In this document: positions 9,252 through 16,952 of the stretch, in pieces
Layout of the letters: each line of letters starts with the position of its first letter
Position numbering within the stretch: the first letter of the stretch is position 1
DNA from: JAJFUG01 sp964473155
GTDB taxonomy: Bacteria > Gemmatimonadota > Glassbacteria > GWA2-58-10
Direction: 5' to 3'
NCBI GenBank assembly: GCA_964473155.1
Contig: CAYYNT010000068.1
Coordinates: 1 to 26,569, forward strand
Length of the DNA stretch: 26,569 nucleotides
Notes under the pieces: model-generated
Told to the model about the DNA's origin: nothing
The model's input: the letters and a program-made list of their open reading frames with translations, nothing else
The model's database searches: none
Program-made: the position numbers and the translations under genes

Positions 9252-9869
9252 TTAATCCGCCCGGCCACCAGGGGCAATGTTAGTCTCCGGCCCGGTCTTA
9301 CCGAACCACAACAGCAGAACCAGAGCCGCGCCGGTGATTCCGCCCAGGATCGCACCGGCGGTAGCGCCTGGAAGTATCCCATTCCTGAGTAACACCATTA
9401 GAACTGCGCCACGGTAAAGCGGCTGGCTGAAACCATACATGCTGAGCGGCCAGGCTGCGGCTGAGATAATTGAATAGATAATTGCCCAAACCCGTCCACG
9501 GCGAAGGAGAAATCCTTGGAGCAGACCAGTGATCGCTCCGGCGGCGATTATCAGAGGGATGAAATCAAGCTTCTGGCCGAAACCGTGGAAGGCGATGTCA
9601 AAGGTCAGCCCGGCCAGGGCTGGACCGGGGACAGCGACCCAGACCCAGCTTACAGGTTTTCTCAGCCAGGGGCGCAGGAGGGAAAACTGCAGCCATGCAA
9701 TAACGGCTCCATTCACAGCCCCCACGACCGTGTGACCTCCCATATGCCCCAGGACAAATCCGGTAAGGAAACCCACACCATAGCCGGCAATGGTCAGGGC
9801 AGTCCAGTGGATCAAGAAAAACAGGCCGGGCTTTGGCGTATCAGGGATTAAGATTTTTTTCTCGTTCAT
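9252..9869 (-). CDS. Hypothetical multi-pass membrane protein
   Basis: The 205-aa protein has about five to six hydrophobic segments rich in Gly and Ala (e.g. YGVGFLTGFVLGHMGGH, LIIAAGAITGLLQGFLL, AGAILGGITGAALVLLLWF) and a short basic N-terminus, so it should reside in the inner membrane. The repeated G-x-x-x-G patterns in the helices suggest close helix packing, and two similar segments (VVGAVNGAVIAWLQFSLLRP and AGAITGLLQGFLLRRG) hint at an internal duplication. I do not recognise a named family. Its ATG overlaps the stop of the upstream hydrolase gene (ATGA at 9866-9869), and the synthetase/acyltransferase fusion follows within about 20 nt, so it is a member of the lipid operon. Confidence 0.72.
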   Translation of the reverse strand: MNEKKILIPDTPKPGLFFLIHWTALTIAGYGVGFLTGFVLGHMGGHTVVGAVNGAVIAWLQFSLLRPWLRKPVSWVWVAVPGPALAGLTFDIAFHGFGQKLDFIPLIIAAGAITGLLQGFLLRRGRVWAIIYSIISAAAWPLSMYGFSQPLYRGAVLMVLLRNGILPGATAGAILGGITGAALVLLLWFGKTGPETNIAPGGRAD

Positions 9870-10591
9870 CTCTCCTCCTCCCTTCCGGTAACGGGAGAAT
9901 GGTCAAAACAACCGTGTTTCAGGAAATGCGCACAATGGCGCGCAACTTCACGGCTGCGCATGATAAAAGAGTGACTGAGGGGCAGCACGATGAAGTCCGC
10001 CATGCCCTCCAATTTGGCGCTCTCAACCGATACGAGTCCGTCGTTGGGGCCGTGGAACAGCGGAGCGAACCAGGGCATCAGGCTGCGATTCCCGGCGATA
10101 ACTCCGGGGCTGAAATCCGCCGGGCCCAGGCTTGCCGGTCCAGTGTCTGGATCGGTGCCCAGTTGCCGCAGGACCGGCCCGAACGCAAGACGGGCCAGCC
10201 GAAACCTGCCGAGACAGTCTGCGGCTTCGCTTCCGTGGTCGGGGGGAGCGAGAAGCAGGGCGCGGCCGAAATCAGTCAGTGGAGAGAAGCGCATTATATG
10301 GCGCAGGATTATCCCGCCCAGCGAATGGGTCACAAAGTGCAGCGGCGTTCCCTCCAGTGGCGCGCGGCGTATTATTTCGCCGCGCACAAAAGCTGACAGC
10401 TCTTCCAGGCTGCAACGGGTAGAGGGATAGCCGATCAGCAGCGTGTCGAACCCTTCACGCTTCAAACGCTGGGAAAGTAAGCGCATCGAAAAGCGGCTGC
10501 GGCCCAGGCCATGAAGGAGAATCACCGTTCCAGGCTGTTTCGGCGCAATCGTGAATCGATCCGTTTGGGAAATGCAAACCTCTGAAAGCAT
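9866..10591 (-). CDS. Alpha/beta-hydrolase, lipase/esterase-like
   Basis: A 241-aa alpha/beta hydrolase. VILLHGLGRS near residue 25 is the oxyanion-hole strand (HG motif). The nucleophile elbow is THSLGG with Ser90. The likely acid is Asp184 in PNDGLVS, and the base is His207 in PLSHSF, so a full catalytic triad is visible in the right order. NDGLV plus SHSF is the arrangement of triacylglycerol-lipase and PGAP1-like enzymes. There is no signal peptide, so a cytoplasmic or membrane-surface enzyme is expected. AGGAAGGGG sits 5 nt before ATG 10591. It lies 16 nt after the preceding membrane-protein gene and overlaps the next by 4 nt. Placement beside an acyltransferase suggests deacylation of a lipid or removal of an acyl group, but the substrate is unknown. 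Confidence 0.8.
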   Translation of the reverse strand: MLSEVCISQTDRFTIAPKQPGTVILLHGLGRSRFSMRLLSQRLKREGFDTLLIGYPSTRCSLEELSAFVRGEIIRRAPLEGTPLHFVTHSLGGIILRHIMRFSPLTDFGRALLLAPPDHGSEAADCLGRFRLARLAFGPVLRQLGTDPDTGPASLGPADFSPGVIAGNRSLMPWFAPLFHGPNDGLVSVESAKLEGMADFIVLPLSHSFIMRSREVARHCAHFLKHGCFDHSPVTGREEER

Positions 10592-10607
10592 AAATTCCCC
10601 TTCCTGG

Positions 10608-11048
10608 TCAATGACTGCCGCGTTTCCCGCGTATATGCAAGGTCAAGGCTGCCGCCAGCACAGCCAGCAGCGCCAACGGGCAGACGATCAACGCTCCGAT
10701 GAACGCCCCCGCGCCGATATTCGCGCAAAGAAGGCTGAGCAACGGGATGTCTTTTAACCGTCCGGCCAGGCCCTCGAACAGGTTGTGCTGCTGCACCAGC
10801 AGGGCGAACATGACCGGCAGTGCCAGGGCGAGCACAATCAGGGCATTCGGTTTTACAGGCCGGATAACAGCGATGAGAGCGGTGGCCAGGAATGCGCCGA
10901 ATCCGGCGTATAACAATGGCGGATGCGACCCGAAACCTCCCATCAACGCCATCGAAGAATAAAACAGTATTCCGCAGGATAGAAGCAGGATAGTAATTAT
11001 CCAGCGTACCGGGCGGCTGCTCAAATCAAAATGCGCGGAGAGATTCAT
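10608..11048 (-). CDS. Hypothetical four-helix membrane protein, first gene of the lipid operon
   Basis: A 146-aa protein with four hydrophobic stretches (~15-38, 43-62, 68-86 and 104-136) joined by short loops, the loop around LVQQHNLFEGLAGRLKD being the only long polar part. No recognisable family motif is present. ATG 11048 is preceded by AGGAG with 7-8 nt spacing. It is the promoter-proximal gene of six genes read together, and a MarR-type operator-like sequence lies 33 nt upstream, so its expression is probably set by the divergently acting (but same-strand) MarR regulator. An envelope role is inferred from its neighbours only. Confidence 0.65.
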   Translation of the reverse strand: MNLSAHFDLSSRPVRWIITILLLSCGILFYSSMALMGGFGSHPPLLYAGFGAFLATALIAVIRPVKPNALIVLALALPVMFALLVQQHNLFEGLAGRLKDIPLLSLLCANIGAGAFIGALIVCPLALLAVLAAALTLHIRGKRGSH

Positions 11049-11070
11049 TTTATCACTCCTGGGGAAAGTT

Positions 11071-11098
11071 AATATAGGTAATGTTGATATATAAACAA
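11071..11098 (-). promoter_or_regulatory. Promoter and candidate MarR operator of the six-gene lipid operon
   Basis: On the - strand a -10 hexamer TATATT (11076-11071, 5 of 6 to consensus) follows a weak -35 TTGTTT (11098-11093) with a 16-nt spacer. The 18-bp sequence TTGTTTATATATCAACAT (11098-11081) covers the -35 and spacer and matches 13 of 18 positions of the sequence over the MarR promoter. It is an imperfect dyad: TTGTTTA and TCAACAT are 5 of 7 complementary around a 4-bp centre. Confidence 0.5.
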
Positions 11099-11143
11099 AA
11101 AGCGTTTAAAAAATTCTCTCCATATGGGAATCGGCGCTGCCTT

Positions 11144-11611
11144 TCAGGCCAGACCCTCGCGCACCCGTTCAAGCAGACGGACCAGGCCGCGCAACTCGCT
11201 TTCATCCAGGCTGTCCAGCACCTGCCCGATCCGGGAGATGTACAGCTCGTAAGCTTTTTCCAGGAGATTTTTGCCCTTCTCGGTCAGCTCGATCAGGTTC
11301 ACCCTCCGGTCGCCCGGTTCAGCCGCGCGGCGCACCAGTCCGGCGCGCTCCATGCGGTCCACCAGCCCGGTCACGTTGGAGCGGTTGACCAGCAGCATCC
11401 GTCCCAGCTCGCTCTGGCTGATCCGGCCGTCCTCGCTCTGCCAGCGCACCAGCATAAGGACGTTGAACCAGGCATCGGTAAGCCCCAGGGGCTTGAACAC
11501 CCGGTCGCCCTCCTTGACCAGCAGGCTGCCGGTGTGGACTATGTTCAGCACGGCGGCCCCGCCCTGATGAACCAGGGGAGTGCGGAAACCGAGTTCTTTT
11601 TCCAGGCTCAT
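11144..11611 (-). CDS. MarR-family transcriptional regulator
   Basis: A 155-aa winged-helix protein of typical MarR length. The HTH lies around QSELGRMLLVNRSNVTGLVD, followed by the recognition-helix tail RMERAGLVRR and the wing signature EPGDRRVN (the D-x-R motif), then the long C-terminal dimerisation helices. AAAGGA precedes ATG 11611 by 6 nt. MarR proteins usually repress themselves and a neighbouring operon until a phenolic, lipophilic or oxidant signal releases them. Here the same 18-bp dyad occurs over its own promoter and over the promoter of the downstream membrane-lipid operon 95 nt away, so it is the probable regulator of that operon. The ligand is unknown; given the operon, a fatty acid or membrane-active compound is a reasonable guess. 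Confidence 0.9.
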   Translation of the reverse strand: MSLEKELGFRTPLVHQGGAAVLNIVHTGSLLVKEGDRVFKPLGLTDAWFNVLMLVRWQSEDGRISQSELGRMLLVNRSNVTGLVDRMERAGLVRRAAEPGDRRVNLIELTEKGKNLLEKAYELYISRIGQVLDSLDESELRGLVRLLERVREGLA

Positions 11612-11627
11612 TGCAGGTCCTTTCTAA

Positions 11628-11670
11628 TAGTTAACACATAAACAATACACCAGTAAAAATAAAATGTCAA
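11628..11670 (-). promoter_or_regulatory. Sigma-70 promoter of the MarR gene with overlapping operator
   Basis: On the - strand a perfect -35 TTGACA (11670-11665) and a -10 TATTGT (11647-11642, 4 of 6) are separated by exactly 17 nt. The candidate operator TTGTTTATGTGTTAACTA (11645-11628) overlaps the -10 box and runs to 17 nt before the start codon. Its halves TTGTTTA and TTAACTA are 5 of 7 complementary across a 4-bp centre. This layout fits autorepression. The remaining sequence to 11789 is AT-rich and shows no gene. Confidence 0.68.
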
Positions 11671-11789
11671 GAGTTTTTCGAAAAAATATTTTTGAAGTGA
11701 GAATTATTGAGTGGCGCTTTTTTCAAAACGAATCATTACGGCAGTGTGATCACGTAAGGATGATCGATCGGACTGAGGATGTGACCGGA

Positions 11790-12944
11790 TCAGGTGTGGC
11801 TATCCTCGAAGCGCAGGGCCAGGGCCAGGTTTTTGACCGCCCGGACCACGTAATCAAGTTCGTCGTTACGCAGCTTGGGGTAGAGCGGCAGGGTGACTGT
11901 CGAGGCGCCGATAGCCTCGGCCGCGGGGAACGTTCCGGGCTTGAAACCGTACGTTTGGCGGAAGAATTTCTGCAGGTGAACAGGGATATAGTTGACCGAC
12001 ACGCCGATCCCGCGTTCTTTCAAACCCGCCAGGAACAGGGAGCGTTTCGATGCTGGGACCAGCATGGTAAAAACATGTTGTGAATGAGTGCAGCCGGGCA
12101 GCCAGTCCATGAACTGGATTCCCGGCACACCGGACAGCTTTTTCCGGTACAGGGCGGCCAGGCGCTGTCGCCGGGCGAGGAGTTTTCCGGCCCGTTCGAG
12201 CTGGGGGATCAGAAGCGCGGCCTGGATGTTGTCCATGTTGTATTTCCAGCCCATGCGCGTAATCTCGTATGAGACCTCATCCTTGCCGTAACGTTCGCTG
12301 GCGCTGTGACTCATGCCGTGGTGACGGAGGGCCTTCAGCAGGCCGGCGGTCTCGGCGCCGTGGACCGCTATAGCGCCGCCCTCGCCGCAGGTGATGCTCT
12401 TGGTGGGGTAGAACGAGAAGCAGACGAAATCCCCGAGCTGTCCCACCCGGATCCCGTCGCGCGAGGCCTCCATCGCATGGGCCGCGTCCTCGACAATGGC
12501 CAGGCGGTGACGGTCGGCAATGTCGCGCAGGGCGCGCATGTCGCACATCTGTCCATAAAGGTGAACCGGCAGGATGGCGCGGGTGCGGGAGTTCACGGCC
12601 GCTTCCACCAGACGCGCGTCCAGGTTGCCGGTCCCCGGCTCGACATCCACGAACACCGGTTTCGCTCCGGCCTGGATCACCGCCAGGGCTGTGGCGGCGA
12701 AAGTCATCGGAGTGGTGATCACCTCATCGCCGGGACCGACGCCCGCAGCCAGAAGTGACAGATGCAAGGCTCCCGTGCAACTGGTCACTCCCACGGCGTG
12801 GTGCAGGCCGAGATAAGCGGCCAGACGGTCCTCGAACTGTTCCACCAGTTTGCCGGTGGTCAGGAACAGCCCGTCCAGGGCCTGGCAGACCGCGCGTTTC
12901 TCGCTTCGCCCTATATTGTGTCTGAAAAACTCGACTTTCTGCAC
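11790..12944 (-). CDS. DegT/DnrJ/EryC1/StrS-family PLP-dependent sugar aminotransferase
   Basis: A 384-aa protein of the length usual for the family. It shows the phosphate-binding segment SCTGALHLSLLA near residue 55, DEVITTPMTFAAT, the PLP-ring Asp in IVEDAAHA near 150, and the Schiff-base lysine Lys182 in FSFYPTKSITCGEGG. The C-terminal NMDNIQAALLIPQLE and the VNYIPVHLQKF region are also diagnostic. Such enzymes aminate nucleotide-linked 4-keto or 3-keto hexoses (dTDP- or UDP-sugars) used in O-antigen, capsule or protein glycosylation. The start is GTG 12944 with GGAGAG 5-6 nt upstream. The gene stands alone between the MarR regulator and the flagellar terminator. It could serve the O-antigen made by the nearby ligase or modify flagellar filament sugars; the exact sugar cannot be read. 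Confidence 0.9.
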   Translation of the reverse strand: MQKVEFFRHNIGRSEKRAVCQALDGLFLTTGKLVEQFEDRLAAYLGLHHAVGVTSCTGALHLSLLAAGVGPGDEVITTPMTFAATALAVIQAGAKPVFVDVEPGTGNLDARLVEAAVNSRTRAILPVHLYGQMCDMRALRDIADRHRLAIVEDAAHAMEASRDGIRVGQLGDFVCFSFYPTKSITCGEGGAIAVHGAETAGLLKALRHHGMSHSASERYGKDEVSYEITRMGWKYNMDNIQAALLIPQLERAGKLLARRQRLAALYRKKLSGVPGIQFMDWLPGCTHSQHVFTMLVPASKRSLFLAGLKERGIGVSVNYIPVHLQKFFRQTYGFKPGTFPAAEAIGASTVTLPLYPKLRNDELDYVVRAVKNLALALRFEDSHT

Positions 12945-12971
12945 CGATCTCTCCAGGAAACGGACTGAATC

Positions 12972-13000
12972 AGCTTAATGGTTTCGGTCTGACCTGTCAA
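12972..13000 (-). promoter_or_regulatory. Putative sigma-70 promoter of the aminotransferase gene
   Basis: On the - strand a perfect TTGACA (13000-12995) is followed after 17 nt by TAAGCT (12977-12972; matches T-A-T at positions 1, 2 and 6 only). The predicted start near 12965 leaves a leader of about 20 nt that contains the GGAGAG ribosome binding site. The weak -10 keeps confidence moderate. Confidence 0.45.
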
Positions 13001-13034
13001 TGCGGATGAAGCCATGGTACAGGATACAGCGGGC

Positions 13035-13061
13035 AAGCAAAAGCCGCCCGCTGGGGCGGCT
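13035..13061 (-). terminator. Rho-independent terminator at the end of the flagellar operon
   Basis: On the - strand an 8-bp perfect stem AGCCGCCC / GGGCGGCT (13061-13054 with 13049-13042), loop CAGC, is followed by TTTGCTT. It lies about 130 nt after the fliW stop and before the aminotransferase promoter, so it marks the end of the csrA-flgL-fliW transcript. The 126 nt between fliW and the stem hold no recognisable gene. Confidence 0.75.
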
Positions 13062-13187
13062 CAATGCGTAATGAATCATTCACCCGTTGAACGATACATT
13101 CGGACGGCCGGAGGTGTGGAGGGTGCCGGCTCCGCCATGCCAGCCGTCAAACGAGACATCGTCCGGATCGGGAACCAGGGACAGCGC

Positions 13188-13700
13188 TCAGGAGACGACC
13201 AGGGCGTTGCCCACGGCCAGCTCGGCCGGGCGGAACACTGGCGCGGGCGCTCCGGCGGCCATGGCGCGCTGTCTGTTCTTCAGCACTATCGGATGGCGGG
13301 TGGTGTATGACCCGTCCACCAGCACGACCTGCTTGCCCAGGTAGTTTTCAGTATTGATGACCAGCGGTCCCTGGAGGTTGGCGGTCATGCTGAAAGGCTC
13401 CCGCGTGATTGAGATCAGCACGCAAGTAATCAGCCTGGACTGGTCTTTAGCCGCCAGGATGCTCAGCTCTTCCTTGCGCACCGGGACTTTATAGTCCGGG
13501 TAGAAAAGCTGAGGGTCACAGATGACGAACGCAAGCTTCGGGTCCTCAACCGAATGCAGCCAGAAGAAAGGCTGGTTCTTCTGGTTGTTATAGATGAAGA
13601 ACCGCTTGCGATTGGCGAACCCGAGCAGGCCTTCAGGGAAGAAGAATATCTCCTTCTCGTCGACCGTCAGGCTCCCGAATCTCGAAGAGTTGATTTTCAA
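13188..13700 (-). CDS. fliW: Flagellar assembly factor FliW, CsrA antagonist
   Basis: FliW binds CsrA and releases CsrA-repressed flagellar mRNAs; free flagellin in turn displaces CsrA from FliW. The family signatures are present: FPEGLLGF near residues 23-30, the NLQGPLVIN strand and VVLVDGSYTTRHPI near the C-terminus. The preferred start is TTG 13700, giving 170 aa and the usual opening MKINSSRFGSL. GGAGG ends 5 nt before that TTG; the upstream ATG codons at 13745 and 13712 give unusual extensions, and the latter lies inside the Shine-Dalgarno. A C-terminal tail of about 30 residues beyond the HPI motif is longer than in Bacillus FliW. It follows flgL by 60 nt and is the last gene before the terminator. 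Confidence 0.92.
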   Translation of the reverse strand: MKINSSRFGSLTVDEKEIFFFPEGLLGFANRKRFFIYNNQKNQPFFWLHSVEDPKLAFVICDPQLFYPDYKVPVRKEELSILAAKDQSRLITCVLISITREPFSMTANLQGPLVINTENYLGKQVVLVDGSYTTRHPIVLKNRQRAMAAGAPAPVFRPAELAVGNALVVS

Positions 13701-13760
13701 GGCACCCTCCATGCATGAGACAAGTGATAAGGTTTCCAGTTCCACTGCTTAAGCCGTCGC

Positions 13761-16700
13761 TCAAAGATAGTCCAGCAGGGACGGCAGAATGATCCGGCTG
13801 GCCGCGGCCAGCGCTGCGTTGTAAGAATTCTCCTGTGCGGCAAGCTGACTGACCGCCTCCACTACATCCAGGTCTTCAATGCCGGAAAGTATTTCCGTAT
13901 TGCGTAGACTGGTGTCCAGACCACGCTCGCTGGTCGTGCTCATCTGATTGGATCGCGCGCCAGTAGTGGTCCGCTGGTTCAGTATCCGGTTGAGGGCCCC
14001 GGTGAAGTTGGTCAGTGTCTTCTGGATGTCTGCCTGGCTGTTGGTATCCAGTCCGTTCCGCAGATAGTAAAGATTGCCCAGGATATCCGCAGAACCGCTC
14101 AGGCCGAGCTTTGTGGCCGTGCTGTCAAATATTGTAGTATCGTCTTTGTTGGTTTTGTTCGTTCCGTCGGGATTTTTCAGCGCTATATCTTTCACCACGA
14201 GAGTGGTGCCCTTGACGCGGCTTTCCAGGGTTATTCCAGTCCCGGCTTTGTTGATTGCAGCCACCACATTGACCACGGATGAATTAAGCAGGGTGAGTAC
14301 ATCGCCGACAGTCTCGGCGTTGCTCAGGTCGATAATCACCTGCTTATCGCCATTGGCTATTTCTATTTTGCCTGGCACGAAAGTGCCGCCTATCAACTGG
14401 CTCAGCTTGGTTGTCTCCCGGATGACCGGGTCGAGCGCGATGCCGGTGATCCGGTCGCTGCCCACCACGCTGGTTCCTGCAATTCCAAGTTCGCTGGCGG
14501 CGTGGCCGCCTGCGATATCCTCAACTTTCAGCAGACCGCGCTGGGTGATGAACTCCGCGGTTTTCAGGCTGCCGTCGCTCAACCGAAGGTTGACCAGGTT
14601 GTTTTCCCGGTCTATCGATTCTATGACTCCGGTAAGCTGCTGTTCGCCAGTGGCAGCCACGCTGACCATCTCGACCGAACGCGCCCCGAATTCGCCGGTC
14701 ACCAGTTCGCTGCCCACCAGGTACAGGGACTGCCCGCTGAAAATATTCTGAACCGGCTGGAGAGAGTTGACCTTGCGCAACTCGCCCTGCGGGGTGCGCA
14801 GGTATATTTCTCCGGTGTCCTTATTCACCGTTTCAACTATTCCAGTCAGGACGGATTCAGTTTCAAGCGGCTTGGTAACCATGTCGGCGGTGCGGGCGAA
14901 GAGCTTGCTGCCGCCGGATGTGAACGAATTGATCACCAGGGCCTGCCCCACCCTCAGATCGCCGAAATCCTGGGTCAGGGTTTCGTTCTGGGTAACATTG
15001 GTTATCGCGGTGTTGACAGTGTTCATGTCGATCAGCGTCAGGCTGCGCTGATCGTCAGAGATGCGCGCCATGACATTGACAGATCTGTCGCCAGAGGCTC
15101 CATGACTGTTGATCAGGTTCACCACGCCCTGGATGGAATTGACATTGCTTATGTCGATATTTATGGAGGCGCCGAGTGAATCAGTGATGCGTATCACTCC
15201 GCGTGAGACTCCCGCACCCTGGTTTAGGTCTTTCAACCGCGTTTCACCTTCGAGCGCGGCCATAAGGTCGGTGTTGTCGCCCAGCGGGGATACAGGATCG
15301 ACCAGAACGTCCCGGCTGCCCTCGATGCCGAGTAGATTCGCGTTGAAATTGTTGGGACCGTTGGATATCTTCAGCGTCCGTCCTCCAACGATGCTGGTGA
15401 CCTCGACTCCTGTGCCCAGTTCATTGATCTTGGCTTTCAGATCGAGTCCCGATTCGTTCAAGGCCTTTATGAGTCCTCCAACTGTTGAAACGCGCGACAG
15501 GTCGATCTTACCGGAAAGCGGACCGTTTTCAATCAGAATGGATTCAAGGTCCAACCCCTGAGCGCGATTCAGCAGAGAAAGAGGTGTGCCCTCAGTGATC
15601 TGTGGGTTAAGGGCTTCTCCTATAAATCTGTTTCCCACCGCTCCGCCGGTAGGAGTCAGTATCCCCAGGTCGCGGGCAGTGTGAGTGCCCTCGCCGCTTT
15701 CCTCGATCCGTATTGTGCCGGTGCTTCCGCGCGGGCTGCCGTCCTGAATCAGCAATCCATTGCCGCCGGTGTTGATTTCGGCGCGCAGATTTGTACCAGC
15801 CCCGTTGATCAGCACCCTGACATCTTCCAGGGTTTCAGCCCCCGAAATATCCAGCAGCGCGTTGTTGCCGGCCTTGTCTGTCAGTCTGATTTTTCCGAGT
15901 TCCACACCGGCGCCCATATGGAAATCTTCCAGACGGGTTGTCAGTTTCAGAGGATTGAGATCGCGGCCGTTGATGACTCCGTCTCCATCAGTATCTTCGG
16001 ATCTGATGCCGAGTTGCCGGGCTATCTGTCCTGTCCCGTATTCCTCGATCTTCAGGTTGTACCCCTGGACCATGTCAGTGCCTGCGGTAGTATCCGTGAT
16101 GATAATCGAGTTGGCCGTTTCGTCTATCTCCGCGCTGATTGCCAGCTTGCGGCCGTTCTGGTCCAGGGCGCTGTTAATTCTGTGCACCGCATCCCGCAAA
16201 GTGTTGACATTGCGCAGGTCGACCGTGCCGGCCTGCCCGGCCCTCGTACTGATACGGATAAATCCCTCATCTACGCCGCTGCCGCTGTTGAGTTCGTTTA
16301 ACTCTCTCAGCTCCAGCGGGATAGTACGTTCGACATAGGCATTCAGGTTGGCGTGGCCGCCCAGGTTGTCTACCGCGGTGGGCAGAAGAAGCGAGCCGGG
16401 GATGCTCGTGTTCAGGGTCGTTCCGTTTTCGATCTCGATTTCCATTTCACCAGAATCGCCGGTATAGGTAACACCAGTGCCCGTTTTAACGAACGGGGTG
16501 CTGAGAGTGCGGTCTCCGGCGAATATGTAGCGGTTGCCGATACGAGTGTTGAGCAGATCGACAAACTGGTTCAGCAGGGCATCGATCTCCTTTGACACCG
16601 CAATTCGCGTGTTGACGTCGGCAGTGACATTTGCCTGGCCTATCGCCAGTTCCTGCGCGCGCATCAGCAGGTTGTTCATATCGTTTAGCACGTTGTCAGT

Positions 16701-16931
16701 GGTGTTGAGCTGAGTCCCGCCCTGCTCCATGTTCCTGAGATACTGGGTGGTCTCGGATATACTGGTGCGCAGACGGATAGCCGAGGCCGTGCCCACCGGG
16801 TCATCCGAGGGTCTGGTGATCCGCTTGCCGCTCGAAAGCTTGGACTGGATGTCCATCAGCTTTTCGACGCTGCGGTTCAGATTGCTCATTACTGTGTTGT
16901 TCAGCAGGTTCTGCGTAACCCGGAAACTCAT
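13761..16931 (-). CDS. flgL: Giant flagellar hook-filament junction protein FlgL (HAP3) with repeated flagellin-IN modules
   Basis: FlgL joins hook to filament. The N-terminal ~160 residues (NLNRSVEKLMDIQSKLSSGK, RPSDDPVGTASAIRLR, NRYIFAGDRT) and the C-terminal ~80 residues (LSGIEDLDVVEAVSQLAAQE, AASRIILPSLLDYL) are the conserved flagellin D0/D1 parts. At 1056 aa it is about three times the common 300-400 aa. The excess is a chain of flagellin-hook-IN-like modules near residues 220-260, 340-375, 460-490, 575-610 and 850-885, each with a G-x-I-x-I strand, a DLS/DIS turn, a VxxxIN helix and a closing LGI/LGL. Two further related beta units occur near 695 and 765 (LTGIVETVNK, LTGVIESIDR). A calcium-loop-like stretch lies at 313-327. 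ATG 16931, with GGTGAG 4 nt upstream, is preferred to GTG 16940. Confidence 0.9.
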   Translation of the reverse strand: MSFRVTQNLLNNTVMSNLNRSVEKLMDIQSKLSSGKRITRPSDDPVGTASAIRLRTSISETTQYLRNMEQGGTQLNTTDNVLNDMNNLLMRAQELAIGQANVTADVNTRIAVSKEIDALLNQFVDLLNTRIGNRYIFAGDRTLSTPFVKTGTGVTYTGDSGEMEIEIENGTTLNTSIPGSLLLPTAVDNLGGHANLNAYVERTIPLELRELNELNSGSGVDEGFIRISTRAGQAGTVDLRNVNTLRDAVHRINSALDQNGRKLAISAEIDETANSIIITDTTAGTDMVQGYNLKIEEYGTGQIARQLGIRSEDTDGDGVINGRDLNPLKLTTRLEDFHMGAGVELGKIRLTDKAGNNALLDISGAETLEDVRVLINGAGTNLRAEINTGGNGLLIQDGSPRGSTGTIRIEESGEGTHTARDLGILTPTGGAVGNRFIGEALNPQITEGTPLSLLNRAQGLDLESILIENGPLSGKIDLSRVSTVGGLIKALNESGLDLKAKINELGTGVEVTSIVGGRTLKISNGPNNFNANLLGIEGSRDVLVDPVSPLGDNTDLMAALEGETRLKDLNQGAGVSRGVIRITDSLGASINIDISNVNSIQGVVNLINSHGASGDRSVNVMARISDDQRSLTLIDMNTVNTAITNVTQNETLTQDFGDLRVGQALVINSFTSGGSKLFARTADMVTKPLETESVLTGIVETVNKDTGEIYLRTPQGELRKVNSLQPVQNIFSGQSLYLVGSELVTGEFGARSVEMVSVAATGEQQLTGVIESIDRENNLVNLRLSDGSLKTAEFITQRGLLKVEDIAGGHAASELGIAGTSVVGSDRITGIALDPVIRETTKLSQLIGGTFVPGKIEIANGDKQVIIDLSNAETVGDVLTLLNSSVVNVVAAINKAGTGITLESRVKGTTLVVKDIALKNPDGTNKTNKDDTTIFDSTATKLGLSGSADILGNLYYLRNGLDTNSQADIQKTLTNFTGALNRILNQRTTTGARSNQMSTTSERGLDTSLRNTEILSGIEDLDVVEAVSQLAAQENSYNAALAAASRIILPSLLDYL
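15951..15995 (-). other. Thrombospondin-type-3 / EF-hand-like calcium loop inside FlgL
   Basis: Residues 313-327 of FlgL read DTDGDGVINGRDLNP. Asp at positions 1, 3 and 5, Gly at 6, a hydrophobic residue at 8, Asn at 9 and Asp at 12 match the DxDxDGxxxxxD loop used by thrombospondin type-3 repeats, dockerins and EF-hands. It sits exactly between the first and second IN-type modules, where a linker is expected. Confidence 0.6.
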
Positions 16932-16952
16932 CTGTCTCACCAGTCTTTCGGT

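Noticed and set aside
9233..9382. Longer start of the synthetase-ACP-PlsC fusion at 9382
   Set aside because: It would overlap the upstream membrane-protein gene by 131 nt, and the extra residues look unlike the family.
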